A stretch of DNA of 64,000 nt, from positions 51,773-115,772 of the forward strand of contig JBBBWG010029310.1 in assembly GCA_037176905.1 (NCBI GenBank). Direction: 5' to 3'. Below, piece after piece: positions 23,331 to 34,614 of the stretch; positions within the stretch are counted from its first letter, which is position 1; each line of letters opens with the position of its first letter. The DNA comes from Azolla pinnata. Its lineage: Eukaryota; Streptophyta; Polypodiopsida; Salviniales; Salviniaceae. The notes beneath the pieces were generated by a model, which worked only from the letters and a program-made list of their open reading frames with translations, was not told where the DNA came from and searched no databases. Position numbers and translations under genes: made by a program.

Positions 23331-24705
23331 TTGCTTTCCCACTGATCGATTTCCTTACTATATTCGACGAATAGAAGCCATGAATTCTAGAACCCAATTA
23401 ATCAATCGACACGATTAAATTGATGTTAATCAAGTCAACGACGAACGTTAATAAATGAGCTAATCTGATGTCACAATTCATGGATTTGCGCGTTAATTTT
23501 TTTTAAAACTAGGCGTTAATTGAATCTCATCGATTTCCTTACAATATTTGACGAATAGTAGCCAGGAATTTTAGAATCCAATTAATCGACCGACACGATT
23601 AAATCGATGTTAATCAAGTCAACGAAGAACGTTAATCGATGAGCTAATTTAATACGAATTGCGCTCACAATTCATGGATTTGCGCACTAATTTTTTAAAA
23701 CTAGGCGTTAATTGAATATATTAATTGAATCTGATCGATTTCTTTACTATATTCGATGAATTGAAGCTAGGAATTCTAGAACCCAATTAATCGATCGACA
23801 TGATTAAATCAGTGTTAACCAAGTCATCGATGAACATTAATCAATGAGCTAATCTGATGTAAATTGAACTCGCAATTCATGAATTTGTGCGTTAATTTAT
23901 TTTTTTAAACTAGGCGTTAATTGAATATGATCGATTTCCTTACTACATTTGACTAACAGAAGCCAGGAATTCTAGAACCCAATTAATCAATCGACACGAT
24001 TAAATCGGTGTAAATCAAGCCATCGACGAATGTTAATTGATGAGCTAGTCTGATGTAAATTGAACTTGCAATTCATGGTTTTGTGCGTTAATTTTTTTAA
24101 AAACTAGGCCTTAATTGAATCTGATCGATTTCCTTACTACATTCGACTAACAAAAGCCAGGAATTCTAGAACCCAATTAATCAATCGACACGATTAAATT
24201 GGCGTTAATCAAATCATCGACAAACGTTAATCAACGAGCTAATCAGATGTGAATTGAACTCGCAATTCATGGATTTGTGCACTGATTTTTTAAAACTAGG
24301 CGTTAATTGAATCTGATCGATTTCCTTACTATATTCGACGAACAGAAGCCAGGAATTCTAGAACCCAATTAATCGATTGACACGATTAAATCGGCATTAA
24401 TCGAGCCAACGAAGAGCGTTAATCGATGAGCGAATTTGATGCGAATTGAGCTCACAATTCATGGAGTTGCGCGCTAATTTTTTTAAAACTAGGCGTCAAT
24501 TGAATCTGTCGATTGAATCTGATTGATTTCCTTACTATATTCAGCAAACAAAAGCCAAGAATTCTAGAACCTAATTAATCGATCGACACGATTAAATCAT
24601 GTTAATCAAATCATCGACGAACGTTAATCAACGAGCTAATCTGATGTGAATTGAACTCACAATTAGTGGATTTGAGAGTTAATTGACTAAAATTAGGCGT
24701 TAATT
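23330..24705. repeat. ~190-bp satellite array, about seven copies
   Basis: The motif CGATTTCCTTACTA recurs with TTCCTTA-equivalent positions at 23351, 23535, 23740, 23936, 24130, 24322 and 24528, giving spacings of 184 to 206 bp. Each unit carries GAATTCTAGAACCCAATTAATC, GACACGATTAAAT, a GTTAATC-type spacer, CAATTCATGGATTTG and AAAACTAGGCGTTAATTGAAT. The array ends about 100 bp before the GAA-rich leader of the TRAP-beta gene, so it lies in that gene's upstream region. Confidence 0.95.
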
Positions 24706-24797
24706 TAGGTCTAATCTCCAGTTTTTGTAAACTGTAATTCTGTTAATTTTTCCCATACAATTATTTTGGGTGTTAGAAGAAGGGTTTCGTTTTGTCC

Positions 24798-24890
24798 GAA
24801 GAAGAAGAAGAAGAAGAAGAAGAAGAGAAGAAAGAACAGAAGAAGAAGAAGAAGAAGAAGAAGAAGAAAGAACAGAAGAAGAAGGAGACG
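24798..24890 (+). repeat. (GAA)n purine tract in the TRAP-beta leader
   Basis: Runs of GAA interrupted by AAAGAACA, ending just before the ATG at 24894. Open frames through it are poly-Lys, poly-Glu or poly-Arg and have no upstream ATG in the frame of the gene. Tracts of GAAGAAGAA resemble the TL1 element described for secretory-pathway genes; whether this one works that way is unknown. Confidence 0.85.
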
Positions 24891-24893
24891 GAT

Positions 24894-27878
24894 ATGGCGC
24901 GCCTCGATCTCTGCTGCTTCCTCGCTCTTCTTCCCTGCCTCCTCCTCTCCGCCGCCGCCGCTCCCGACGCGTTCCTCATCGTCCACAAGAGAGCTTCCAT
25001 CTCGAAGCTGAAATCCGCGGAGCATGTCACCGTCTCGATCAACCTCCACAACGTCGGATTCACGTGAGTGCCTGAACTTACTTCCCTCGTTCTTCTTCTT
25101 CTTCTTCTTCTTCTTCTTCTTCTGCTTCCTCTCCTATGTCTCTCGCCTCCTCTCTCTCTCTCTCTCTCTCCATGGCCTAGATCTGTGGTGCAGACGTGGC
25201 TTATTCCTGTCCTAGATCGGAACTTCTGTAAGGCGTTAGGTGTATGTAACCAGTGTCTAATCTGTGGCTAACAGAGCTCTTCCAGGATACGAATTATTTC
25301 GGAATCACGTCTAATTTCTATCAGATTCATCAGTAAAGCAAAATCGCCTTTTTCCCCCTTCCACCATCTTCCACCATAGGAATTGTTTTCGTTTTTCTTT
25401 CCTCCACCATAGGAATTTTTTTGCCCTGAATAAGGTTTCAAGGCGTTTCTTCAACCCACTTCCCGCAACCATGAAACCTGCGCTAAATCGTACTGCTCTT
25501 CCGATTCTCTGTCGGCATAGAAACACAGACATTGTAGTAGATCTACAACAGAACACTGTTTTGTTGATAGCTTCTGATGGGAATTTCTGTGGAGATTTTG
25601 GTTCAGTTGAACAATTATGCCTTTATTATGGTATTTTGTTCTATAAGAGAACTTAAGTTCAGATACTTTGTCAAATTTTTGCTTACGCTTATTCTCGTGG
25701 TGAATAGTGTTGTAAAATCAGCAGAAAAGCTTATGGTTGTAGAAGGTATAAAGACAACTGAAACCTTATAATCCTTATTCTTCTCGCTTGCTTCATGCCC
25801 ATATATGATTCTTAATCGAAATTCCGATAAAATCCGAGCTTTTGTGTCAGACTGCTGTCTAAATTATTATCAGAAATTCTCTATTAAATTTCATAGAAGT
25901 GCAGGCTTCTAAAGGTCGTGTTTTACACTATTTGTATGATAGAAATGAAAATGTTTTGGCTATTCTCTATGAAACCTTGTTTTGATCTTTGGCCTCAGGT
26001 TTATTAGAGATGTGACGCCTGTTTTCACTTTATGTAATTTTCCTTTTTAATTGTATTGCAAAACTTATTACATATCTGCTATATGTTATGTTAAATTACA
26101 TACCATTATGGTGAATCTGGATCAGAGTTTTTGTAGGAGTAAGGTTCTGGCATTTCTATTTTCTATGAACGTTCTTTTGCCGACTCGAAAAAGTTTTTGG
26201 TAGGATTAAGGTCTTTAGGTTAAAAATTTCTGCTAGATTTATGTTTATTTGCATTTCAAAATTTGTAAACTCTACATGATCAAGACCGTTTTAGGTGTTA
26301 CTATTGGTAATGTATGTCCTTTTGTTTAGATTTGTTAGTTTTAAACCAGAGTCTTTGTTTGATTTACTAAACATTTTGGAACTAATTAGGTATCTTTCCT
26401 ATTACTGGTGCCATTTTCATATAAAGTTTGTAGTGTTTTGAAGAAGTGCATCTAGTTTGTATTAAATCTGTGCTAAATACTGAACATTCTTTCATCTCAA
26501 TTTGCGGTTGAAAATCTGTGATGAGAAGAAGTTAACAAGCTAATTATGTCATGATTATTCCTGCTGCATTAGTACTTTACACCTTTCTTGCATGAACACA
26601 ACAATGTTAAAAGGAAAACTCAAATATGCTCAATGTTTTTCACAATTCTTATGATCGACTCACCTTCTATTCAATCATGTGTGGTACTCTCGGTGATTGT
26701 ATGCATAATGCCGTTTTTTCTAATCTTCGTGGGGGATTGACAAGAAAAATCATGTGGTGAGGCAAATGAGCAATTGAGGAATGGAGAAACAAATTGTGAT
26801 ACTTTGGAGTTCTTTCTAAAAATGTGTGTAGCTTGCTAGGAGTTTGCCATGTGCTCAGTTCTTTTCTTGCTTCTTTTCAGCACTGCGTATGATGTGAGCT
26901 TAAATGATGATACATGGCCCAATGAGAAGTTCATTGTTGTTAGTGGAAACAGTTCAAACACATGGGACAAGCTAGAAGGGTATATATCTTCCATTCTCTA
27001 TTATCCACATGGTGACAGAAATTTAATACTAGCTCTCCTGTTGTGACGCAGTGGAAAGACATTGACACATACTTTCGTTCTAGAGTCCAAAGAGAAAGGC
27101 CTTTTCTATGGCCCACCTGCTGTGGTAAAATATAGGATTGCTGCCAAATCTTCTCTGCAGGTATATCTTCAATCTTTCTCAAAACTCTGTATTATGCCTA
27201 TGAAATAATGGGAAACATTACGAATGAACTGTATCTGGTGGTAAGTGGCTATTTTTCGTAAAAGAACTGAAATCATTTTGGTGGGATGGATCGTGAATGC
27301 ATAAATATATTGGGCAGTATGAAGTTAAACAGTTTGAGGTTTCTGCTTTCAGACAAATTTAAAAATTGATCAAGAGGAACTTTTCTGTTTGAAAACATGT
27401 TGTATGCTGTGCATCATATATTTATCACATAACTTAACATAACTGCACTCATATGCATGCAGGAGGCATTGTCGACCCCCATTCCAGAATTAGACTTGCT
27501 CTCGGAAGTATCTCCTGATCAGAAATATCAATGGGTGAGTAATTGGATTATGCAACTAAAATTGTTGTATCAAGCTTAATTTGCCAGCCCTAAACTTATA
27601 TTTCTCATGTTTTTTTGGATTTGATGGGTTTCATGGATGCATCACTTACGATAGGTGAAGGTATAAAAGCTTTTAATGGCTTATTCGGTTCTTAAAGAGT
27701 GTATGTATATACTTTCTTAAACATTGTCTTGTGCTTACCTGTTGCGTTATCTTCTATTCAGGCACTAGCTGGGAAATATGGTCCGCTTGTATCTGTTATT
27801 TCTATTGTGGGCCTTTTTACCTATTTACTGGTTACACCCTCAAAGTCCAAAGCCTCAAAGTCAAAGAAGAGGCGGTGA
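24894..27878 (+). CDS. SSR2: Translocon-associated protein subunit beta (TRAP-beta / SSR-beta)
   Basis: ER membrane subunit of the TRAP complex, which sits beside the Sec61 channel and assists entry of secretory proteins. Exons: 24894-25063, 26881-26979, 27052-27160, 27463-27534, 27762-27878 (TGA). This gives 188 aa, close to the family's usual size. Residues 1-22 form a signal peptide (MARLDLCCFLALLPCLLLSA). The lumenal domain (about 23-150) has the family pattern with TTAYDVSLNDDTWP and LFYGPPAVVKYRIA. One membrane segment lies at about 157-174 (GPLVSVISIVGLFTYLLV), and the short cytosolic tail is basic and ends KSKKRR. The start at 24894 is the first ATG after the purine tract and gives a proper signal peptide. 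Intron 1 is 1.8 kb. A possible polyA signal AATAAA is at 28216. Confidence 0.96.
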
Positions 27879-28569
27879 TCCAGAATGGAGAGTTGCCAGT
27901 TCCTCTTTTGTTTTTTTTTGAGTAGAACCTTACATCGTTTCACTAGACAATGTAAGAAGAGTTTAGAACTAAGCTGAGAATGTTATCTCAGGCTGAAAAT
28001 TTGGTGCGGATGTGTGTACCGCAGCAGCGAAGAGCTGTTTATTACATTCTTCGATACTCATCCTGAAAAGACCAACAAAGAACTATTTACAAGCATTTCA
28101 ATGCTTTTGGTTTATAAAATTTTTGTTTTTAAGTTCAGTCAATTGTTTGCATAGTTGATTTGCATTTTGCTGCTTCCTGAAATTTTTGTTTTCAAAGTTA
28201 ATGCATCCGAAGCTTAATAAAATTTTCACACTCCAAAGTCTATCTAGTTTACTTACGTCCTGTGTAAATATTTCCTTTCTTACTCTGTTTTGTTCTCATC
28301 CTGATCTTTTGGTCTGGGCACACCCAAGGACAAAAGAAGGAATCAATCAAGAAAAAAAAACAAGGCAGAAGAAACCAGTATTGTGTATATATTACATCAA
28401 ATGCGACTTCATCAAATGCGACTGAAATTACTACTCCAGATAGACAATGGAAAGAGTAAGTAAGAATCATCATCAAATGGTGAGTGACGGTTGGAAAAGA
28501 ACAAAAACAGACTAGAAAACATCAGAAAAGAAAGCAATTTCTATCAGAGAAACAGCCAACCCAGCTACT

Positions 28570-28862
28570 GATCCAAGAAGAGCTTTTCTTCAACATATCA
28601 GACACCATCCGGTTTGCTACACAAGCGAAGAAGATCGAGCTTGAAGAAGGAGACAGTGGCCACTGTTGGATCCAAGAAGAGCTTTTCTTGCTTCAACATA
28701 TCAGACACCATCTGGTTTGCTACACAAGCGAAGATCGAGCTGGAAGAAGGCAGTGGCCACTGTTGGATCCAAGAAGAGCTTTTCTTCAACAACTTATCAG
28801 ACACCATCCGGTTTGCAACACAAGCGAAGATCGAGCTTGAAGAAGACAGTGCCGCTGTTGGA
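28570..28862 (-). repeat. ~98-bp tandem triplication at the 3' end of the BTB gene
   Basis: Three copies start with GATCCAAGAAGAGCTTTTC at 28570, 28669 and 28766. The stop codon of the minus-strand BTB gene (28797-28799) lies in the third copy, so the last ~20 codons and the stop are repeated twice more in what should be 3' untranslated sequence. Each extra copy still resembles the coding version (KLDL..LC.KPDGV then stop). Confidence 0.92.
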
Positions 28863-29683
28863 TGCATTCCAGCGCGGGTAGCTGAACCCTCGCTCGACGA
28901 ACCAACCAGGGAACAGGTCATCGAATCGAGCGCAGGGACCGTAATCATCATCATCACCATCGCGATCCGGAGGCAGCAGCAGATCGCAGCAACCGGAGCG
29001 CGTCGAATCCCACTCTTGGGTGAAGCTCCTCTTCGCGGAGATGGTGTAGTGGAGCCATGTTGGAGGAGGAGAGGTCCCTTCATCACCATCACCAGCAGCA
29101 TCATCATCACCATCATCATCACCACCACCACCACCACCACCACCACCACCACCACCATTGCAGGGATTCATCATCAGCATTGTGCCTCTGCCATTGGAGA
29201 TGCGGATGAGCTCGATCCGGCAGCTGACTCGGGCCGCGAGGTACGGGGCTCTGATGCTCATGGGGGAGGCTTGCAGGAGGAAGCTCTCCCCTCCTAGGGT
29301 TAGGGTTCGGGAGCGGAAGCTCTCCCCCATGCAGACCACCATCTCGAGGGGGAACTCGAAGTGCGCATGGCAGCTCGAGGCGGTGCGGAGGAGGACATAG
29401 CTCCTGCAGCTGCCCCAGAAGCTGTCGAGGATGAAGGCGTTGCGGGGGCGGAATCGGTGGTGGGAGGAGGTCTCCGCCATGAGGCGGTGCTGGCGAGCAG
29501 GGGTGAAGCTCCGGAATCGCAGAGCTTCCATGATCAGAGCTCGGCAAGGATCGCTGCGCATGAAGGAGCTGGAGGAGACGACGTCGTCGAGGAAATCTCC
29601 GGTGAGCCATGGGAACCTCACCATCTCCGAGAGCTCCGAAGCCACCATAGCCATGGCGGAGGAGGTCCGATCTTCCGATCCTG

Positions 29684-29718
<35 letters not shown>

Positions 29719-32614
29719 CTACCACCATTGCCATAGCCGGAGCTGGAGCTGGAGAAGTTGAATTCGAGCCAGTCGGAGAGGCAGGCGAACACCTCCTCCT
29801 CGTGCTGGACATGGAGGAGATCGCTGCCGAGAACGACCTTGAAAGCTTCGATGGGAAGGGAAAGGAGCTCCGATCGGAGCTTCGACGCGGGGGAGATGTC
29901 GACGAAGAGGTTGCGCAGGTGATGGCATGCGGAGGAGACGACGGAGCTCAGCGCAGGGTTGGATTTTAGGGTTTCGGGGAGGCCGAGCACGAGGAGGCAG
30001 TCGTGGAGGTTGGAGCTCGGATCGAGCTCCTTGAGCAGCTGCTCCATGCAGGAGCTGATCGCGAACCTGTCGGCTAACCCTAGCAGCCTCAGAGCTTCCT
30101 CGGTGCAGCTCCTCCCTGCATGATCCTCCTTGAGATTCTCCTTGAGATTCTTCATCTTCTTCTTCTTCGTCGTCGTCGTCGATGCAAGATTCTCCTTCAG
30201 ATTCTTCTTCTTCGTCGTCGTCGTCGATGCAAGATTCTCCTTCAGATTCTTCTTCGTCGTCGTCGTTGATGCAAGATTCTCCTTCAGATTCTTCTTCGTC
30301 GTCCCCGCCGTCGCCATGTTCAGCTTCAGCTCCCCTGTGTACATGTACTCTATCAGCTTGATCAGCCCTTGCCTCTCTGCAGCAGCAATCCACCCACCAC
30401 TTGATTAGCTTGTGTTGAATCCATGGGAAATGGGCAGTAGAATCTTACACCAGATTCTCAGGTATCAAGCCTCAACTCAATCAGCAGAATATTATAGAGT
30501 AGCAAGCATCACCAGATTTTGTGGTTTACTCCAGTGGAAATGGCAGTAGAATCTTACACCAGATTCTCAGGTATCAAGCCTCAACTCAATCAACAGAATA
30601 TTATAGAGTAGCAAGCATCACCAGATTTTGTGGTTTACTCCAGTGGAAATGGGCAGCAGAATCTTACACCAGATTCAGGTATCAAGCCTCAAATCAATCA
30701 GCAGAATATTGCAGTAGCAAGCATCACCAGATTTTGTGGTTACTCCATTGGAAAATGGCACTAGAATCTTACACCAGATTCTCAGGTATCAAGCCTCAAC
30801 TCAATCAGCAGAATATTACAGTAGCAAGCATCACCAGATTTTGTGGTTTACTCCATTGGAAATGGGCAGTAGAATCTTACACCAGATTCTCAGGTATCAA
30901 GCCTCAAATCAATCAGCAGAATATTATGGTAGAGCAAGCATCACCAGATTTGTGGTTTACTCCATTGGAAATGGGCAGTAGAATCTTACACCAGATTCAG
31001 GTATCAAGCCTCAACTCAATCAGCAGAATATTTCAGTAGCAAGCATCACCAGATTTGTGGTTTACTCCATTGGAAAATGGCACTAGAATCTTACACCAGA
31101 TTCAGATATCAAGCCTCAAATCAATCAGCAGAATATTACAGCAGCAAGCATCACCAGATTCGTGTCGACTCCATTGGAAATGGCATTAGAATCTTACACC
31201 AGATTCACGTATCATGCATGAATCAATCAGCATAATATTATAGCAAGCATTACCAGATTCAGGCATCAAGCTGCATCAATCAGCATATTATTAGCAAACA
31301 TCACCAGATTCGGGCATCAAGCTGCATCAATCAGCATATTCTAGCAAGCATCACCATCGAGCATCGAGCATCATCATGAGGCATCAAAGCATCAATCAGC
31401 ATATAGCACGCATCACCAACAGTCATCAAGCATCACCATCAGGCATCAAGTATCAGCAATGTATATATCAAGCATCACCATCAGGCATTAAGCATCGTCA
31501 CCATCATCATCACCATCATGACACTCTGAGTCAAGCATCAAGCATCAATCAGTGTCAAGCATCATCATCATCATCCTCATCCTCCTCTCTGAGTCGAGCA
31601 TCAAGCATCAGCATATATCAAGCATCCTCATCATCATCAGGACCTCGGGAATCAATAATCAAGCATCAGGGTTGAGAGTGTGTGATGCAGGATGATCAAA
31701 GATCAATGATTGGGCGATGCTTGATGGCGCGTTGAGGATTGAGAGGCATCGCTTGACGCTCGATTGATGCATCGAAGGGCATCCATCATACTCAAAGCAT
31801 CATGAAGTGTCATCCAGCATCTGAACCCATCATTAATCTTTGATCCTCCACAGCAGCACTAAGCATCACACACCAACATCAATGATCTTCAATTTATTCA
31901 ATCGAATGCATCGTTACGATGCTGGGCATGGATGAGATGCATTCATTACCTTCTTCTGTGACTTGCACCACCACGATCTCGGAGCTCGATTCGCTCATTC
32001 CATTACAGAACAGGCTCATGAAATACTCCGAATGCGAAGCCAAGATGACGGAGTTGACATGGAGCTGCATCAATCTTCGATCCTCCTCGGCGAGCTTTCC
32101 CTCCTTCGCCCCCTGGAATCGTCGATGCCCCGAGTCTTCGTCCATCTCTGGTTCGACATGGAGCTTGTCACCACAATCATCAGTCATCTCTCCATCTTCC
32201 TCATTCTGCAAATCCGAATCCTGCGAGTTCATCTTGACATGGCAGATTCTCTCCCCGGGCCCATCTTCTTCATTCTCCATGGCCACGCTTTCCTGTCCAA
32301 CAACAACAACAAACAAACAACAGTACGTGTACAAGAAGGCATGTCACTCACCATCGCTGCGAAGAAGCAGATCAAGAACCGCAAATGATTTCATCTCTGC
32401 ATCTAGACACATGTGGTAGATTCCATCTCTGCATCTAGACACATGTGGTAGGTTCCATCTCTGCATCTAGACACATGTGGTAGGTTCCATCTCTAGCATG
32501 TACCTTGCAATGTGGGCGGATGAGAGCTGGAGAATCGGAGACCTCGAAGACGAGGAGGCGATCGGAGAAATGCGAGTTGTTGAAGGCGAAGCCGAACCTG
32601 ATCCTGCCGGCCAT
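28797..32614 (-). CDS. POB1: BTB/BACK-domain protein, POB1/LRB type
   Basis: Likely substrate adaptor of CUL3 ubiquitin ligases; Arabidopsis POB1/LRB proteins act in the nucleus in light and hormone signalling. Exons on the minus strand: 32614-32504, 32292-31950, 30376-28797. Together they give 677 aa with consistent phases. The N-terminus (FGFAFNNSHFSDRLLVFEV) matches the conserved start of this family. An acidic stretch precedes the BTB domain (about 108-170: LHVNSVILASHSEYFMSLF, IKLIEYMYTGELKL). The BACK region begins near 240 (EEALRLLGLADRFAISSCM). The C-terminal domain keeps FRSRTLTLGGESFLLQAS. Three low-complexity insertions are odd for the family: four degenerate NLKENLASTTTT-type repeats (about 177-235) between BTB strand and BACK, poly-Asp near 368-382, and poly-Gly plus Asp near 558-585. 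The C-terminus differs from the usual one and is part of a tandem repeat. This may be a fast-diverging paralogue. Confidence 0.85.
30130..30325 (-). repeat. In-frame coding minisatellite in the BTB gene
   Basis: Four imperfect units of 42-51 bp (GATGCAAGATTCTCCTTCAG plus a run of CTT/CGT triplets on the plus strand) encode NLKENLASTTTT-like peptides joined by Lys runs. All length differences are multiples of three, so the frame is kept. Related proteins as I recall them have no such insert between the last BTB helix and BACK. Confidence 0.9.
30377..31949 (-). repeat. BTB gene intron 2: ~107-bp array decaying into ATC-rich repeats
   Basis: A unit containing AATCTTACACCAGATTCTCAG, ATCAAGCCTCAACTCAATCA and AAGCATCACCAGATTTTGTGG repeats about eight times from 30430 to 31250. 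Copies at 30441, 30550, 30660 and 30765 are spaced 105-110 bp apart. Beyond 31250 the pattern degrades into short AGCATCA/ATCATC motifs up to about 31680. It fills most of the intron. Confidence 0.92.
32391..32495 (-). repeat. 32-bp repeat in BTB gene intron 1
   Basis: Three copies of ATCTAGACACATGTGGTAG start at 32401, 32433 and 32465, ending 10 bp before the exon 1 donor at 32503. The intron is only 211 bp, so the repeat makes up half of it. Confidence 0.9.
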
Positions 32615-32770
32615 GGATCTACTGACTTACCACACACACCAGTGCAGCTGGGCAAACAAAACTGTTTCAGATCGGATGATGCATAAACTTGATGATCTTG
32701 CTCTGATTTTTGTGCATGCAATGTGAGATGAGAGAAAGAGAGATGAAGACCACTGAGCTCTTCTCTCCCT

Positions 32771-32776
32771 TCTTCT

Positions 32777-32808
<32 letters not shown>

Positions 32809-32832
32809 TTCTTCTTCCAATTCTTCTTCTTC
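32771..32832 (-). repeat. (GAA)n purine tract 5' of the BTB gene
   Basis: TTCTTC runs on the plus strand, hence GAA on the transcript, lie about 160-220 bp before the ATG. This fits a leader or core-promoter position. Confidence 0.8.
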
Positions 32833-34614
32833 TCTTTGGATCTCTGTGTAGTATGTATATAGACAGAGATGGGGAGCTGAACAGAGCCCAGGATTTGCCA
32901 AAGAAACACCATTATTGCAGGGATCAGAAACACCATTATTTTGGATCCCTGCTATTTTTCAGGGTTGCAGTTGCTGCCCTTGTTCCTCTTTGCTCCTCTG
33001 ATTCCCTTCACCAAATGCAGCTAGACCAGATGCAATCAGTAAATACACAGCAAAAAATAAAGCTAATATTCAAAAGAAAACAGAAAAAAAAAACTGTCTT
33101 CCTCCTTCCTAACAAGCTATATGTATACACAGATCAAAATAGTAAATACACAGAAAACAAAATACAATGAGCAATATATATATATACACATATATACATC
33201 TATATGTATATATATATGTATGCTATATATCTATATGTGTATATATATATATATGAATATATGTACATACATACATACATATATACATATATATATATAA
33301 AAGATACAACTCCATGTATATGTACATGGATTTGAATCTTATATATATCTTATATTTGAATCTTTACAGAATATCTATATATATATCAGTGAATATATGT
33401 ATTATAAAGAGAGGGGAAATCAGATTGGAATCTGGAATCTATTTGGAGTCTTATATTATATAGGCTGCTTTTATTTACTATCACATTTAAAACCTCTGCC
33501 AAAAATAAAAAAAGATTCCCCTGGGCCCAAACAAACCCATGCCAACATTTCCTTGTATTTTTGCCATAATATCCCCCCCCCCAAATTTCTCTCGCACTTT
33601 TGTGCTTTTCTTGGAGGAATAGTCTCATCAAAAGGAATATTCTCATCAAAAGAGAAGGGTAGTTTTGGAACATTTTGACTCTGATTTAGGGCGAATTAAG
33701 GGGTTTTGGTTTAGGGATCCTTCTCTTCTCCTCTTAATTAAATCTTAGTGTCACTAGTGTGGTTCAGCCATCGATGAATTGGACATTGCCTTTGTTTGTG
33801 CCTCTCACAATGCATGTTTATAATAGACTTTAGAAGGTGCTCGTGAGACAAACCCACTAGTTTAAGTACCTCAAATGCTCATGAACTTATAGATTGTGGA
33901 ACTAAATCCAAAGGCATTCTGAACGCTAGTTTGCATGAACAAGAAGCAGCTGTAGATCCTAACAGGAAACATGACTAGCCACAAGATACGAAAACAGGCT
34001 TAATCACCACAGTTTCTGTTGCGACGAATGCTTCCTATTCACCTGTTCATCACCACCACAGTTTCTGTTGGAAGTTTTGGTCATTGACTCAGACTTTTAT
34101 TTGATTCCAACCCACTACATTGTTTTTGCAGCTGAAATTCTGAATAAGCATATAGAAATCCGCAGCACTGTGTAACTACCAAATTATGACCCAATCGACA
34201 CCATCAAGAACACATCCATTCAGAATCGTATTGATAGAAAAAAGAAGAAAATCAAAAACCTTCTTCATTTTATCGCCTATCTTACAAGTTTTGCAGCTTA
34301 TTTGCATTGTCATGATATGCAAATTTTCAATGCTGCTTGCTGGCTCACAAGCTCTTTTATGGAGCATTTTATCTGGAATGCTCTTATCATGTACAATAAG
34401 ATTCAAGCAGGGCTATCGAATGCGCTTATGTATTTCTCATCATGCGAATTACAATCCCGTTCAGGATATGATTCAAAGCCCTACAAATCACCGAAATATA
34501 TCGATAAGAAGAGAAGATATACTGAATTGGGCAAGCTGCAAAACTTTCATGAAAACCAGAGAAACAGGAAAAATCACACACCCAATCCTTCACCTTGGCA
34601 ATCAAAACAAGCAG
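32833..34614. other. Intergenic DNA, BTB gene 5' side to EAF 3' side
   Basis: Contains a TA-rich microsatellite stretch (33173-33300 and to about 33400) with ATATATGTATA motifs. The remainder has no recognisable gene; a pair of 95-residue open frames near 33390-33670 are mirror images of each other on the two strands and look accidental. The 3' untranslated end of the EAF gene lies in the right-hand part. Confidence 0.5.

Noticed and set aside
23330-24705. CRISPR-like regular repeat array
   Set aside because: Units are ~190 bp without short conserved repeats and unique spacers, and the host is a plant; it is a satellite.
24792-24893. N-terminal extension of TRAP-beta through the GAA tract
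   Set aside because: There is no ATG in that frame, and the extension would bury the signal peptide that begins at 24894.
30521-31039. 172-residue forward frame with repeated peptide units
   Set aside because: It arises from the ~107-bp array in the BTB gene intron; period near a multiple of three keeps the frame open.
33386-33678. Pair of ~95-residue frames on opposite strands
   Set aside because: No family resemblance and overlapping the same bases on both strands, as chance would give.
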